From: Pelagerythrobacter sp041912895
GTDB lineage: Bacteria; Pseudomonadota; Alphaproteobacteria; Sphingomonadales; Sphingomonadaceae
Direction: 5' to 3'
Assembly (NCBI RefSeq): GCF_041912895.1
Contig: NZ_JAYSGI010000002.1
Coordinates: 124,001 to 188,000 of the forward strand
Length of the DNA: 64,000 bases
A model generated the notes under the pieces. That model was given only the letters and a program-made list of their open reading frames with translations, did no database searches and was not told the origin of the DNA. This document shows positions 42,717 through 51,903 of the stretch, in pieces; the stretch's first letter is position 1; each line of letters begins with the position of its first letter. A program made the position numbers and the translations under genes.

Positions 42717-44864
42717 ATGGCAATTGCGCCCACTCTCGATCGCTCGCGAGACTATGCCCGCCGGGCCTGGACGCCGCGCTGGCTGGCCGACCGCCCGCGA
42801 CCGCTGCGAATCGCGGTGCGCACGGTGGCGATCGCGCTGCTGGCGCTGTTCGCGGTGTGGCTGATCCTGTTCGTCACCAAGGGGCGCTTCCTCAAGGGAC
42901 CGTTCGAAGGCATCGCCTCCTCCGCGCTCGAGCGCGAGGTATCGGTCGGCGGCGACTTCCAGCTCTACTTCGCGCCGATCGACGTGAAGTTCCTCGCCGA
43001 GGACGTGCGCATCTCGAACCCCGACTGGGCCGAGGCCGACCAGTTCTTCACCGCGCGGCTGATCGACACGCGCATCCGCATCTTCCCGCTGATCTTCGGG
43101 CAGCGAAAGATGAAATGGCTGACGCTCGACCAGGGCGCGGTCGCGCTGGAGCGCGACGAAGACGGTACGCGCAACACCTGGACCTTCGGCGATCCCGACA
43201 CGCCGGGAGAGCCGCTCGAGATACCGCAGATAGAGCGCGGCACGGTGAGCGGCAGCCGGCTCGTCTATCGCGATCCCCCGCTGCAGCTGTTCGCCGATAT
43301 CGGGTTCGAGACCGTGCAGGCGAAGGACACCCGGTTCGACAGCGATATCCGCTTTACCGGCGAAGGCACGATGCGCGAACGGCCCTTCACGCTGGCGGGC
43401 AACCTGCTCAGCCCGAACGAGACGATCGCGGGCGGTAGCAACCGCCTCGCCCTGCGCGCCGAAGGCTCGGGCACCGTGCTCGACGTGTCGGGCACCCTGC
43501 CCGCCGCCACCCAGCTCGAAGGATCGGACCTGCGCTTCGGCGTGCGCGGATACGATATCGCGAACCTGTTCGATTTCCTCGGCGTGGCTGTGCCGTCCAC
43601 CCGCGCCTACCGGTTCACGTCGGCGCTGACCTACGACGGGTCGGAATGGAAGTTCACCGGCCTGAAGGGCGTGTTCGGCGAAAGCGATCTCGCTGGATCG
43701 CTGCGCGTCGGCTCGCCGAACGGACGACTCAAGCTGATCGCCGATCTCGCCACGCAGTCGCTCGACATCGTCGATGTCGGCCCGTTCATCGGCTACGATC
43801 CCCGGCGGCTCGACGACATGGGCAAGGCGGGCGCGATCCGGCAGGTCAACGGCCGCCCGCGCGTGCTGCCCGACGCGACGCTGCGGATCGACGCGCTGCG
43901 GCGGTTCGACGCAGAGCTGCGTTACAAGGTCGCGAAGGTGCGCGCCGAAAGCTTTCCGCTGTCGAATATCGACCTGACGCTGGGGCTCGACGATTCGCTG
44001 CTGACGATGGAGCCGCTCACCGCCAATGTCGCGGGCGGCACGATCACCGCCGACATCGCGCTGAACGCGCGCGAGCCGGTGGTCCGCACCGCCTACGACA
44101 TCCGCCTGTCGCCGACCAACATGGGCCGGCTGCTGGCGAGCTTCGGCACCGAGCAGTCGGGCACCACCGGCAGCGTCTCGGCGCGGGTGCAGCTCGCAGG
44201 CACGGGCGACAGCCTGCGCCAGAGCCTCGCGCATTCGAGCGGGCGGATCGCCTTCATCATCCCGGCGGGCACGTTCTGGACGCGCAACATCCAGCTCGCC
44301 GAACTGGATCTGGGCACGTTCGCACAGAAGATGTTCGAGGACGAGTTGAAGGAGCCGGTGCAGGTGAATTGCGGGCTGATCGCCTTCACCGTGCGCGACG
44401 GGGTGGCGGCGGCCGACCCGATCCTGATCGACACGAAGAAGAACGTCATGCTCGGGCGCGGCGGCTTCAGTTTCCGCAGCGAGGCGATCGACATGGCGGT
44501 GCGCGCCGACGCCAAGACCTTCAGCCTGTTCTCCGGCCAGTCGCCGGTGGGCGTGAAGGGCTATTTCGCCGCGCCCGCGATCGACCCGATCAGCGGCGAT
44601 CTGGTCGGGCGCGCGGGCGCGGGGATCGGGATCGCGGCGGTCGCCAGCCCGGTGGCGGGTCTGCTCGCCTTCGTCGATCCGGGCGACGCCAAGGCCGCCG
44701 CCTGCGGCCCGGTGCTGGCGGGCGCGAGCGCAAAGGCGCAGCGGACCGAAGACGGCGAAGCGCGCGACGACGTGGGCCGCGGCACCACCGCGAAATCGGA
44801 GGACGGCGAGCAGTCGGACGAGGACAAGGACGGCCAGCGCAAGAAATTCCTCGGGATCTTCTAG
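42717..44864 (+). CDS. AsmA-family envelope protein
   Basis: A 715-residue protein with one N-terminal membrane segment (VRTVAIALLALFAVWLILFV) and a long beta-rich periplasmic part typical of AsmA/YhdP lipid-transport-like proteins: GRFLKGPFEGIASSALEREV, VRISNPDWAEADQFFTARLI, the GTV/GTI ladder, and a C-terminal AsmA segment (GTGDSLRQSLAHSSGRIAF). The last 60 residues are acidic and low complexity (EDGEQSDEDKDGQRKK). The stop shares CTAG with the stop of the convergent SDR gene. Confidence 0.88.
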   Translation: MAIAPTLDRSRDYARRAWTPRWLADRPRPLRIAVRTVAIALLALFAVWLILFVTKGRFLKGPFEGIASSALEREVSVGGDFQLYFAPIDVKFLAEDVRISNPDWAEADQFFTARLIDTRIRIFPLIFGQRKMKWLTLDQGAVALERDEDGTRNTWTFGDPDTPGEPLEIPQIERGTVSGSRLVYRDPPLQLFADIGFETVQAKDTRFDSDIRFTGEGTMRERPFTLAGNLLSPNETIAGGSNRLALRAEGSGTVLDVSGTLPAATQLEGSDLRFGVRGYDIANLFDFLGVAVPSTRAYRFTSALTYDGSEWKFTGLKGVFGESDLAGSLRVGSPNGRLKLIADLATQSLDIVDVGPFIGYDPRRLDDMGKAGAIRQVNGRPRVLPDATLRIDALRRFDAELRYKVAKVRAESFPLSNIDLTLGLDDSLLTMEPLTANVAGGTITADIALNAREPVVRTAYDIRLSPTNMGRLLASFGTEQSGTTGSVSARVQLAGTGDSLRQSLAHSSGRIAFIIPAGTFWTRNIQLAELDLGTFAQKMFEDELKEPVQVNCGLIAFTVRDGVAAADPILIDTKKNVMLGRGGFSFRSEAIDMAVRADAKTFSLFSGQSPVGVKGYFAAPAIDPISGDLVGRAGAGIGIAAVASPVAGLLAFVDPGDAKAAACGPVLAGASAKAQRTEDGEARDDVGRGTTAKSEDGEQSDEDKDGQRKKFLGIF

Positions 44865-45640
44865 CTCTCGTAGATCATCTTCACCGTCATTCCGCCGTCG
44901 ATGACGATGCGCTGGCCGGTGACGAACCCCGCGCCCGCCAGCCACTCGACGGCCCCGGCGATATCCTCGACCGTCCCCACGCGTCCCGCCGGATGCTGTC
45001 CGCGCGCGCGCTGCGAATGCTTGGGCTCGCTGCGGTCGGCGGCCTTCTGCCACGGGCCGGTCTCGATCCAGCCGGGCAGCACCGCGTTGGCGCGGATCGC
45101 GGGGCCGAGGCTGACCGCCATCGCGTGGGTCAGCGCGTCGAGCCCGCCCTTCGCCGCGGCATAAGCGTAGCTTTCCGGCTCGCTCATCAGCGCGCGCGTG
45201 CTCGATATGTTGACCACGCTCGCACCCCCGGAGTTCGTGGCACCGCGCCGCAGCAGCGGCAGCGCCTCGCGCGTGCAGAGGAAGGCGGCGGTGAGCGAGG
45301 CGTCGATCCAGCCCTGCCATGCGGCGAGTTCGAGATCCTCCAGCGGCCCCGCATAAGGATCGGCGATCCCGGCGTTGTTGACGAGGCAGGCGAGCGGCAT
45401 CCCGTCGAGCCACGCATCCAGCTTGCCGAACGCCCGGCGCACCTGCGCTTCCTTGCCGACATCGCATTCGAGCGTCAGGCAGGCATCGCCGGGCAGCAGT
45501 GCGGCCAGTTCCGCCAGCGCCGCGCCATCCTTGTCGAGCGCGGCGACCCGCCAGCCAAGCCCGTGGAAATGCAACGCGATCCCGCGCCCGATCCCCGCCC
45601 CGCCACCGGTGATTGCGATCGTCTTCGTATCATGTGCCAT
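44861..45640 (-). CDS. SDR-family oxidoreductase
   Basis: A 259-residue classical SDR. TGGGAGIGRGIALHF binds the cofactor, NNAGIADPYAG follows, and the catalytic residues are Ser in VNISSTRALM and the Tyr/Lys of SYAYAAAKGGLDAL. The C-terminal GWIETGPW and WLAGAGFVTGQRIVIDGGMT are standard. The substrate is unknown. It is not closely alike to the SDR at 36577. Confidence 0.9.
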   Translation of the reverse strand: MAHDTKTIAITGGGAGIGRGIALHFHGLGWRVAALDKDGAALAELAALLPGDACLTLECDVGKEAQVRRAFGKLDAWLDGMPLACLVNNAGIADPYAGPLEDLELAAWQGWIDASLTAAFLCTREALPLLRRGATNSGGASVVNISSTRALMSEPESYAYAAAKGGLDALTHAMAVSLGPAIRANAVLPGWIETGPWQKAADRSEPKHSQRARGQHPAGRVGTVEDIAGAVEWLAGAGFVTGQRIVIDGGMTVKMIYES

Positions 45641-45665
45641 GCCCGGCCAACGCCGGACCGCGCGG

Positions 45666-47669
45666 TCAGTGCCCGGCTTGGCCTTCTCGACGGTGCGCGC
45701 GCCAGCGTTCGGAGCCCCAGCGGGCGATCAGGGCGTCGATGCGGGCCTTGTCGGTGCCGGTGAAGTCGCCGTGCGGCGCGCACTGGCTGCGCTCGGTCAT
45801 GCACGCCTCGCCGGTATCGAGGCGCAGGCTGGTGAGCGTGCCCCGCCCCGCCAGCCCGATCGCGGTCGGCGCGTCGAGTGGGCCGATGTGGAGGAACGGC
45901 GGCGCGGCGGGCGGTGCGGGCGGCTCGCCGCGCAGCGCGGCGGTAATCACCGCGCGGTAATCGGCCAGCGCCAGCGGGCCTGCTGGCAATATGCCAGGCC
46001 GGTTGGCGACCAGCACGGTGCCGAACTGGCGCTGGTTGACGATATGGCCGTGGCCGAGGAAGCCGTCCTCGAACAGGTCCTCCCCGTGATCGCCGGTGAC
46101 GATCAGCAACGTATCGTTCCACACGCCTTTCGCTTTCAATCGCGCGATCAATTCGCCCAGCCAGGCGTCGGCGTTGGCGACCGCGTTCCAGTAGGTTGCC
46201 TGCACCTCGGCAGCCCGGTCGGCACCGATCGCGCCGCGCTCGATCGGACGATCGGCCACGCGCATGCGCACGCCATCGTGGTGGTAGGGGAAGTGCGCCG
46301 ACTGGAAATTGAAATAGGCGAAATGCGGGCGCGCCTGCCAGTCTTCCGCGCCCAGCGTCCGGTCGAAGGCGTCGAGCAGGTGGCTCTCGTCCACCAGCAG
46401 CGACCCTTGCGCGGCGAAATCGAAGGCGCGCTTATCGCGCAGGGTTTCGGCATCGACGTAGACGTCGGCCGCCCCGCGCATACCGACCGTCTCGGATATT
46501 CCGCCGAAGTCTTCCGGCTGGCCCGAGAACACCCCGATGCGGTAGCCGCTCGCTTTCAGATCGCGGAACAGTGAGGGACCGCCCTTACGTGGAGCGAGCT
46601 GGCCGGAGAACAGCGACTTGAGGCTTTCGGTGGTAAAGGCGACATGGCTGTAGGCCGGGACGGCGCCGCCTTCCACCGCCAAGGCCTCCAGATTGGGCGC
46701 GACGAGCTTGCCGTTCACGCGTTTGCCGAGCACGTCGCCGCGGGTCGATTCCATCACCACGATTACGACATGCGAGCGCTCGCTGGTGAACACCTGCGAC
46801 CCGAGCGGCGCGGCAAGCGGGACGAGCGCGAGGTCGCCGCCGTAGCCGTCCTCGTCCACCCCGTTGCCGGGAACATCGAGCGCCAGCGGGTGGCGGCTGC
46901 CGTCGAACGGAGCGCTGTCGTGCTGGATGCCGAACAGGCCGTAGCCGTCGCGGTCGACATCGCTCAGCGCGTCGAGCGTGCCGGTCAGCCCCTGCCAGGC
47001 GAGCGTGCGATTGAGGCCGAACGCGGCGTCGCTGCCGGTGCGGGGGATGGCGATAGCGGAGACGAAGAACGCGGCGATGACGCCGATCGACAGCGCGCGG
47101 CGCGGGCGGGCCGAGCGCGGCAGGTCGGCGGGCAGGAGGCGCGCGAGCAGCTTCCACGCGATCCACGCCGCCGCGATCACCGCCACGAGCGCGATCAGCG
47201 CGACGCCGATCTCGCTCAACCCGAACAGGATCGCATCGACCAGGCTGCCGCCGCCCAGTTGCTTGAGCAGCGCGAAGCCGACCGCGTCGCTGAAATAGGA
47301 ATGGAGCTGATACTGCGCAACAAGCAGCGCCAGGAACAACGCGCCATTTATCAGCGCGAACAGGAACAGCGCCGCCCAGGCCGGGCCGCGGCGCGCAAGG
47401 CGCAGCGCGAGCGCCCATCCGGCGAGCCCGATCAGCGCCTGCGCGGCGAGGTATCCGGCGAGGAACAGCGCCACCTCGCCCGACGTATCGACCGCGCGCG
47501 ACTGGCCGAAGCCGCCGGTGAACAGGCCGTACTTGCGATCTGCCAGCGCCAGCTCGACGAGCGAGACGAGCGCCACCAGCGCGAACGGGAACAGCGCGAG
47601 CAGGCGCGCGGCTACGCTTCGCCCGCGCGCTGGGCCGGCCGGGCCGTCGCTGATCGGTAGAGTCGCCAT
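45666..47669 (-). CDS. Membrane sulfatase-like hydrolase/transferase
   Basis: About 667 residues. The N-terminal third has several membrane segments (LFPFALVALVSLVELALA, EVALFLAGYLAAQALIGLAG, AALFLFALINGALFLALLVA, IGVALIALVAVIAAAWIAW). The C-terminal periplasmic part is an alkaline-phosphatase-fold sulfatase domain with VIVVMESTRGDVLG, where Thr in ESTRG is the likely nucleophile, and LLIVTGDHGEDLFEDG with metal ligands. The layout matches LtaS/EptA-like phosphoethanolamine or phosphoglycerol transferases and other arylsulfatase-like enzymes. An ATG at 47690 is an alternative start. Confidence 0.85.
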   Translation of the reverse strand: MATLPISDGPAGPARGRSVAARLLALFPFALVALVSLVELALADRKYGLFTGGFGQSRAVDTSGEVALFLAGYLAAQALIGLAGWALALRLARRGPAWAALFLFALINGALFLALLVAQYQLHSYFSDAVGFALLKQLGGGSLVDAILFGLSEIGVALIALVAVIAAAWIAWKLLARLLPADLPRSARPRRALSIGVIAAFFVSAIAIPRTGSDAAFGLNRTLAWQGLTGTLDALSDVDRDGYGLFGIQHDSAPFDGSRHPLALDVPGNGVDEDGYGGDLALVPLAAPLGSQVFTSERSHVVIVVMESTRGDVLGKRVNGKLVAPNLEALAVEGGAVPAYSHVAFTTESLKSLFSGQLAPRKGGPSLFRDLKASGYRIGVFSGQPEDFGGISETVGMRGAADVYVDAETLRDKRAFDFAAQGSLLVDESHLLDAFDRTLGAEDWQARPHFAYFNFQSAHFPYHHDGVRMRVADRPIERGAIGADRAAEVQATYWNAVANADAWLGELIARLKAKGVWNDTLLIVTGDHGEDLFEDGFLGHGHIVNQRQFGTVLVANRPGILPAGPLALADYRAVITAALRGEPPAPPAAPPFLHIGPLDAPTAIGLAGRGTLTSLRLDTGEACMTERSQCAPHGDFTGTDKARIDALIARWGSERWRAHRREGQAGH

Positions 47670-47704
47670 GCGCGCGGCATTAGCGCGCATCGCTTAGCAA
47701 TTGG

Positions 47705-48496
47705 CTAATCGTGCGCGTGGCCCGCGAGCGCCTCCAGCACATCCTCCAGCCGCGCCGAATCGCCGAGCGCGACGACCTCCCCGGTCGAATCCGCATTGAG
47801 CGGCTCGCCCTGCCAGTCGCACATCGTCCCGCCCGCGCCCTCCACCACCGGCACCAGCGCCGCGAAATCGTGCAACTTCAGCCCCGCTTCGCACACCACG
47901 TCGAGATGGCCCGAGGCGACGAGGCCGTAGTTGTAGCAATCGCCGCCGTAGATGATCTTGCGCTCGGCCACCGCCTTGGCCAGCCCCATGAAGGCATCGA
48001 CCTGCTCGCCCGAGAACGCGTGCGGGCTGGTGGTGCCGAGCACCGCGTCGGCGAGGTCGGGGCACGGCGCGCAGCGCACCGGCGCGCCGTTGAAGGTCGT
48101 CGCATGACCCACCCGGCCGACCCAGCGTTCGCGCAGCACCGGCTGGTCGATCACGCCCAGCATCGGCCAGCCGCCTTCCATCAGCGCGATCAGCGTGCCG
48201 AAGATCGGCCGCCCGGCGATGAAGCTGGTGGTGCCGTCGATCGGATCGAGCACCCATTGCCGCGCCGCGCCCGGATTGCGATTGCCGTATTCTTCGCCGA
48301 TGATCCCATCGTCGGGCCGCTCGGCCTCGATGATCGCGCGCATCGCTTCCTCGGCGGCGCGGTCGGCCTCGGTCACGAAGCTGGCGTCGGGCTTGCGCTC
48401 CGCGGTCCAGGTGCCGCGGAACAGCGGACGGATCGCCTCTCCGGCGGCATCGGCGAGACGGTTGGCGAGCGCGAGGTCGCTGGCGGATGCAGGCAT
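47705..48496 (-). CDS. hisN: Histidinol-phosphatase, inositol monophosphatase family
   Basis: A 263-residue Mg-dependent phosphatase. Metal motifs are GEEYG (67-71) and WVLDPIDGTTSF (81-92) with Asp84 and Asp87, plus the C-terminal Asp in LKLHDFAALVPVVEGAGG. The subgroup resembles HisN, the histidine-pathway phosphatase used in many alphaproteobacteria; inositol monophosphatase activity is the alternative. Start ATG 48496; further upstream ATGs lack the conserved region. Confidence 0.85.
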   Translation of the reverse strand: MPASASDLALANRLADAAGEAIRPLFRGTWTAERKPDASFVTEADRAAEEAMRAIIEAERPDDGIIGEEYGNRNPGAARQWVLDPIDGTTSFIAGRPIFGTLIALMEGGWPMLGVIDQPVLRERWVGRVGHATTFNGAPVRCAPCPDLADAVLGTTSPHAFSGEQVDAFMGLAKAVAERKIIYGGDCYNYGLVASGHLDVVCEAGLKLHDFAALVPVVEGAGGTMCDWQGEPLNADSTGEVVALGDSARLEDVLEALAGHAHD

Positions 48497-48550
48497 GAAT
48501 GCTCCGAAACGGGGGTGATGGCTTGACGCCACTACTGTCCTTGGCAGAAC

Positions 48551-49558
48551 ATGCAACACGAAGGGGAGCACTTGGTCGCCGTGGGGGGCAAGGAAAATCC
48601 GATCCGGTCGCTGACCGGCGCGACGCTCGCGGGCGCGCCTTTGGCCGCGTCACGCAAGGCCGCGCCCGACCTCGCGCCGTGGTTCCAGTGGATCAGCGCG
48701 GCGGCGGGGGAGGTTGCGCCGGATCAGACCGTGCACTGCGGCATGCTCGGCGATAATCCGGTGATCCGCATCCTGTTCGGCGGGACGTGGACCGCGCAAA
48801 CCGCCGACGGCGCGATGACGTTCGAGCCCGGCGAGGGGCTGGCGCTCTATTTCGGCCCGCAGACCCGCTACATGCCGATCAGCGTCGCCGGATCCTACCG
48901 CGTCATCACCCTGATGCTGGGGGCGGGCGCCGCGCCGGTCCTCGGCTTGCCGGAGCAGACGTCGATGCTCGACCGGATCGTCGATTTCGACGGGCTGACA
49001 GGGGCGGCCCCGCTCGCGAAGTCGATCCCGCAGGAACGGGGGTACGGAGACTGGCTCGCCGCGCTGGAGGGCGAACTGCGCCGCCGGCTGGCACGCGAGA
49101 AGCCCGATCCGCCCGACCCGACCGCCACCGCGTTCGCCCGCGCCTGCCTGACGCGCCCCGATTTCCGCATCGGGGGCTTCGCCGCGCACCGCGCGATATC
49201 CCAGCGGACGCTGGAACGGACGATAAAGCGCAATTTCGGCCTGACGCCCAAGCAGGTGATGCGCCGCGCCCGGGCGCTCGACACCGCGGCCCGGCTGCTC
49301 GGCGTGGCCCTGCCCGAAGAGGAAGCGGCGCTGGAGCTGCGCTATTACGACCAGTCGCACCAGAGCCGCGAGGTCCGGCGCTTCTTCGGTTTCACCCCCG
49401 GCGAGCTGATGCGCGGGGCGCACCCGATGCTGCGGCTCAATATCGAGCTGCGCCAGTCGCGCCGGCTGGCGACCTTGATCGAAGGCGGGGCCGAGATCGG
49501 CAGCGAATCGCACCGGCCGTGGCGCGACCCCGCGGCCGAGTTCGACATTGAGGGCTGA
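48551..49558 (+). CDS. AraC-family transcriptional regulator
   Basis: A 335-residue regulator divergent from hisN. The N-terminal 200 residues have a cupin-like ligand domain (FEPGEGLALYFGPQTRYMPI). The C-terminal HTH pair is FAAHRAISQRTLERTIKRNFG, then LRYYDQSHQSREVRRFFGF and TPGELMRG. The stop is followed seven bases later by the convergent prs stop. The HTH domain is similar in design to the one at 40887. Confidence 0.85.
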   Translation: MQHEGEHLVAVGGKENPIRSLTGATLAGAPLAASRKAAPDLAPWFQWISAAAGEVAPDQTVHCGMLGDNPVIRILFGGTWTAQTADGAMTFEPGEGLALYFGPQTRYMPISVAGSYRVITLMLGAGAAPVLGLPEQTSMLDRIVDFDGLTGAAPLAKSIPQERGYGDWLAALEGELRRRLAREKPDPPDPTATAFARACLTRPDFRIGGFAAHRAISQRTLERTIKRNFGLTPKQVMRRARALDTAARLLGVALPEEEAALELRYYDQSHQSREVRRFFGFTPGELMRGAHPMLRLNIELRQSRRLATLIEGGAEIGSESHRPWRDPAAEFDIEG

Positions 49559-49564
49559 GACGGT

Positions 49565-50500
49565 TCAGTCGAACAGGCTGGAGACCGAGCTTTCATCGGC
49601 GATCCGGCGCACCGCCTCGCCGATCAGCGGCGCGATCGTGAGGATGCGGATCTTGCTCGAATCCTGCGCCGCGTCGGTCGGGCGGATCGAATCGGTGATG
49701 ACCAGTTCGGTCAACACCGAGCCGTCGACCCGCGCCACCGCGCCGCCCGACAGCACGCCGTGGGTGATATAGGCGGCGACCGAGCTAGCCCCCTGGTCGA
49801 GCAGCGCCTGCGCGGCGTTGCACAGCGTGCCGCCCGAATCGACGATGTCGTCGATCAGGATGCAGTGCCGCCCCTTGACCTCGCCGATGATGTTCATGAC
49901 CTCGCTCTCGCCCGGGCGGTCGCGGCGCTTGTCGACGATCGCCAGCGGTGCGTTGTCGAGCCGCTTGGCCAGCGCGCGGGCGCGGACCACGCCGCCGACA
50001 TCGGGGCTGACGACCATCAGGTCGCGGTCGCCGTAGCGCGCCTGGATATCGGCGGCCATCACCGGCGCGGCGTAGAGGTTGTCGGTCGGGATATCGAAGA
50101 AGCCCTGGATCTGCCCGGCGTGGAGATCGACCGCGAGCACCCGGTCGGCGCCCGCTTCGGTGACGAGGTTGGCGACCAGCTTGGCCGAAATCGGCGTACG
50201 CGGGCCGGGCTTCCGGTCCTGCCGGGCGTAACCGAAATAGGGCACCACCGCGGTGATCCGCTTGGCCGAGGCGCGCTTCAGCGCATCGATGCAGATCAGC
50301 AGTTCCATCAGGTTGTCGTTCGCCGGGAAGCTGGTCGGCTGGATCACGAACACGTCCTCGCCGCGCACGTTTTCGTGGATTTCGACGAAGATCTCCTCGT
50401 CGGCGAAGCGGCGGACGCTGGCATCGGTCAGCGGCATCTCGAGATAGCCCGCGATCGCGCGCGCGAGCGGCAGGTTCGAATTGCCGGACATGATCTTCAT
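49565..50500 (-). CDS. prs: Ribose-phosphate pyrophosphokinase
   Basis: A 311-residue cytosolic enzyme making PRPP from ribose 5-phosphate and ATP. Motifs: VRGEDVFVIQPTSFPANDNL, VPYFGYARQDRKPGPRTPIS with the catalytic flexible loop, DLHAGQIQGFFDIP, and the PRPP loop ILIDDIVDSGGTLCNAAQAL. Length and order are normal. No paralog is seen. Confidence 0.96.
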   Translation of the reverse strand: MKIMSGNSNLPLARAIAGYLEMPLTDASVRRFADEEIFVEIHENVRGEDVFVIQPTSFPANDNLMELLICIDALKRASAKRITAVVPYFGYARQDRKPGPRTPISAKLVANLVTEAGADRVLAVDLHAGQIQGFFDIPTDNLYAAPVMAADIQARYGDRDLMVVSPDVGGVVRARALAKRLDNAPLAIVDKRRDRPGESEVMNIIGEVKGRHCILIDDIVDSGGTLCNAAQALLDQGASSVAAYITHGVLSGGAVARVDGSVLTELVITDSIRPTDAAQDSSKIRILTIAPLIGEAVRRIADESSVSSLFD

Positions 50501-50753
50501 TGCTGGCCCTCGCTGGCGGGAATCGGTTGCCGCGGGCTTAGCGCAGGGGGCGCGGGATGCAACATTATGGGTGGGTGGTGTCCCCGATGGGTTAGGCGCG
50601 GCTCCGCGGAGGACATTGGACGGTAATGTGGTTGGATGCCCGCTCGCTCATGGAATGAATGGGAAAAATCTGAACGGAATTGCAACCGGTTTTCGAATAT
50701 TGCGTTTGGGGCGGAATTGATTCATAGCGACCACATTGAAGGGAGTAACCTCA

Positions 50754-51215
50754 ATGGCTGACATCTTGATGGCTGACATCTTGGAATCCGGCACGAACCT
50801 CGTGCCGGACGAAGTTGATTCCGAGCTTGCGGCGACCGCAAGTCGCCAACTGGCGCGTGCAGCAAAGGACTCTGTGAGCGTTCGCCTAGAAGATGGAACC
50901 GATCTCCAACTTCCTAAGGCGGTGACGCCGCTCCTCGTAAAAATCCTAACCGAAATGGCGCAAGGCAATGCTGTTACGCTGATCCCCCTCCATGCTGAAC
51001 TTACTACTCAGGAGGCAGCGAATTTGCTCAACATCTCCCGCCCGCATTTAAACAAATTACTCGAGGCGGGCGAGTTACCACATCACAAAGTAGGCACTCA
51101 CCGCCGCGTACGTTTTCAAGATTTGGAAGCTTACCGAGCAAAACGGGAGCGCGAACGAGAAGACAACCTTTCCGAGCTTGCCAAGCAGGCGCAGGAAGAG
51201 GGCATGGGATATTAA
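50754..51215 (+). CDS. Excisionase-type HTH antitoxin
   Basis: A 153-residue protein. The C-terminal MerR/excisionase-like HTH is LTTQEAANLLNISRPHLNKL, LEAGELPHHKVGTHRRVRF, QDLEAYRAKRERERED. The N-terminal part (SELAATASRQLARAAKDSVS) may bind the toxin. It lies 38 bases overlapping a PIN gene, the standard layout of such TA pairs. The start is a tandem 15-base duplication giving MADILMADILES. GGGAG is upstream. Codon usage is AT-richer than the rest of the window, a sign of transfer. Confidence 0.85.
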   Translation: MADILMADILESGTNLVPDEVDSELAATASRQLARAAKDSVSVRLEDGTDLQLPKAVTPLLVKILTEMAQGNAVTLIPLHAELTTQEAANLLNISRPHLNKLLEAGELPHHKVGTHRRVRFQDLEAYRAKREREREDNLSELAKQAQEEGMGY

Positions 51216-51786
51216 GCATTCGCGCTATACCGTCGTCTACGACGCATGCGTGCTTTACCCTGCACCGGTCCGTGATCTCCTTCTGGAAATGGCGGCAGCA
51301 TCGCTATTTCGAGCAAAGTGGAGCAACGAAATCCACGATGAGTGGATGAGAAACCTACTCGCAAAACGCTCCGACCTCTTAACGCAGAAGCTGGAGAAAA
51401 CGCGGGAACTGATGGATGCGGCCGTGCTCGATTGTTTGGTCGAAGGCCATATGGATCTCGTTGGCTCTCTTGAGCTGCCCGACCCAGATGATCGGCATGT
51501 ATTAGCCGCCGCTATCCATTGTGGCGCAGATGCAATTGTCACCTTCAATCTCAGAGATTTCCCTCCAGACATCGCATCAAAATACCAAATTGAGGTGCTC
51601 CATCCCGATGATTTCGTGCGATTCCAGTTCGATTTCGACAATGCTCGTGTGATTGTTGCAGCTGAGCGAGTGCGGGCGCGGTTGAAAAACCCCGAGATTT
51701 CGGCCGAGGAGTATTTAGACATATTGGCCCGGCAAGGTCTGACAAAGACCGCCGCCGTTCTGCATCCATTCCGCCCGATTATATAG
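51178..51786 (+). CDS. PIN-domain toxin (VapC-like)
   Basis: A 202-residue RNase-type toxin with a PIN domain. Acidic catalytic residues are Asp in TVVYDACVLYPAP, Glu in WSNEIHDEWMRNL, and the Asp cluster LPDPDDRHVLAAAI with ATVTFNLRDFP-like IVTFNLRDFPPDIA. The frame has no ATG before the conserved start; the earliest start codon is TTG 51178, inside the antitoxin gene. A GTG or ATT near YTVVYDAC is not supported, so the start is uncertain. It pairs with the antitoxin at 50754. Confidence 0.82.
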   Translation: MPSRRRKRAWDIKHSRYTVVYDACVLYPAPVRDLLLEMAAASLFRAKWSNEIHDEWMRNLLAKRSDLLTQKLEKTRELMDAAVLDCLVEGHMDLVGSLELPDPDDRHVLAAAIHCGADAIVTFNLRDFPPDIASKYQIEVLHPDDFVRFQFDFDNARVIVAAERVRARLKNPEISAEEYLDILARQGLTKTAAVLHPFRPII

Positions 51787-51903
51787 CTCTCTTGAGGCAC
51801 CATCCGCGGCCGATTGCTCCTACCCGTGTCTCGATCGGCAACAGCGTACACCAACTCGCAAAAACACTTTCCTACACGCCTGCGCTTGTGGCCTACCCTC
51901 GCG

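Noticed and set aside
41949..45467. A 1172-codon open frame on the minus strand
   Set aside because: It runs antisense to the AsmA gene and overlaps rpmI and rplT in another frame; composition is the Arg/Ala/Gln-rich shadow typical of GC-rich coding DNA.
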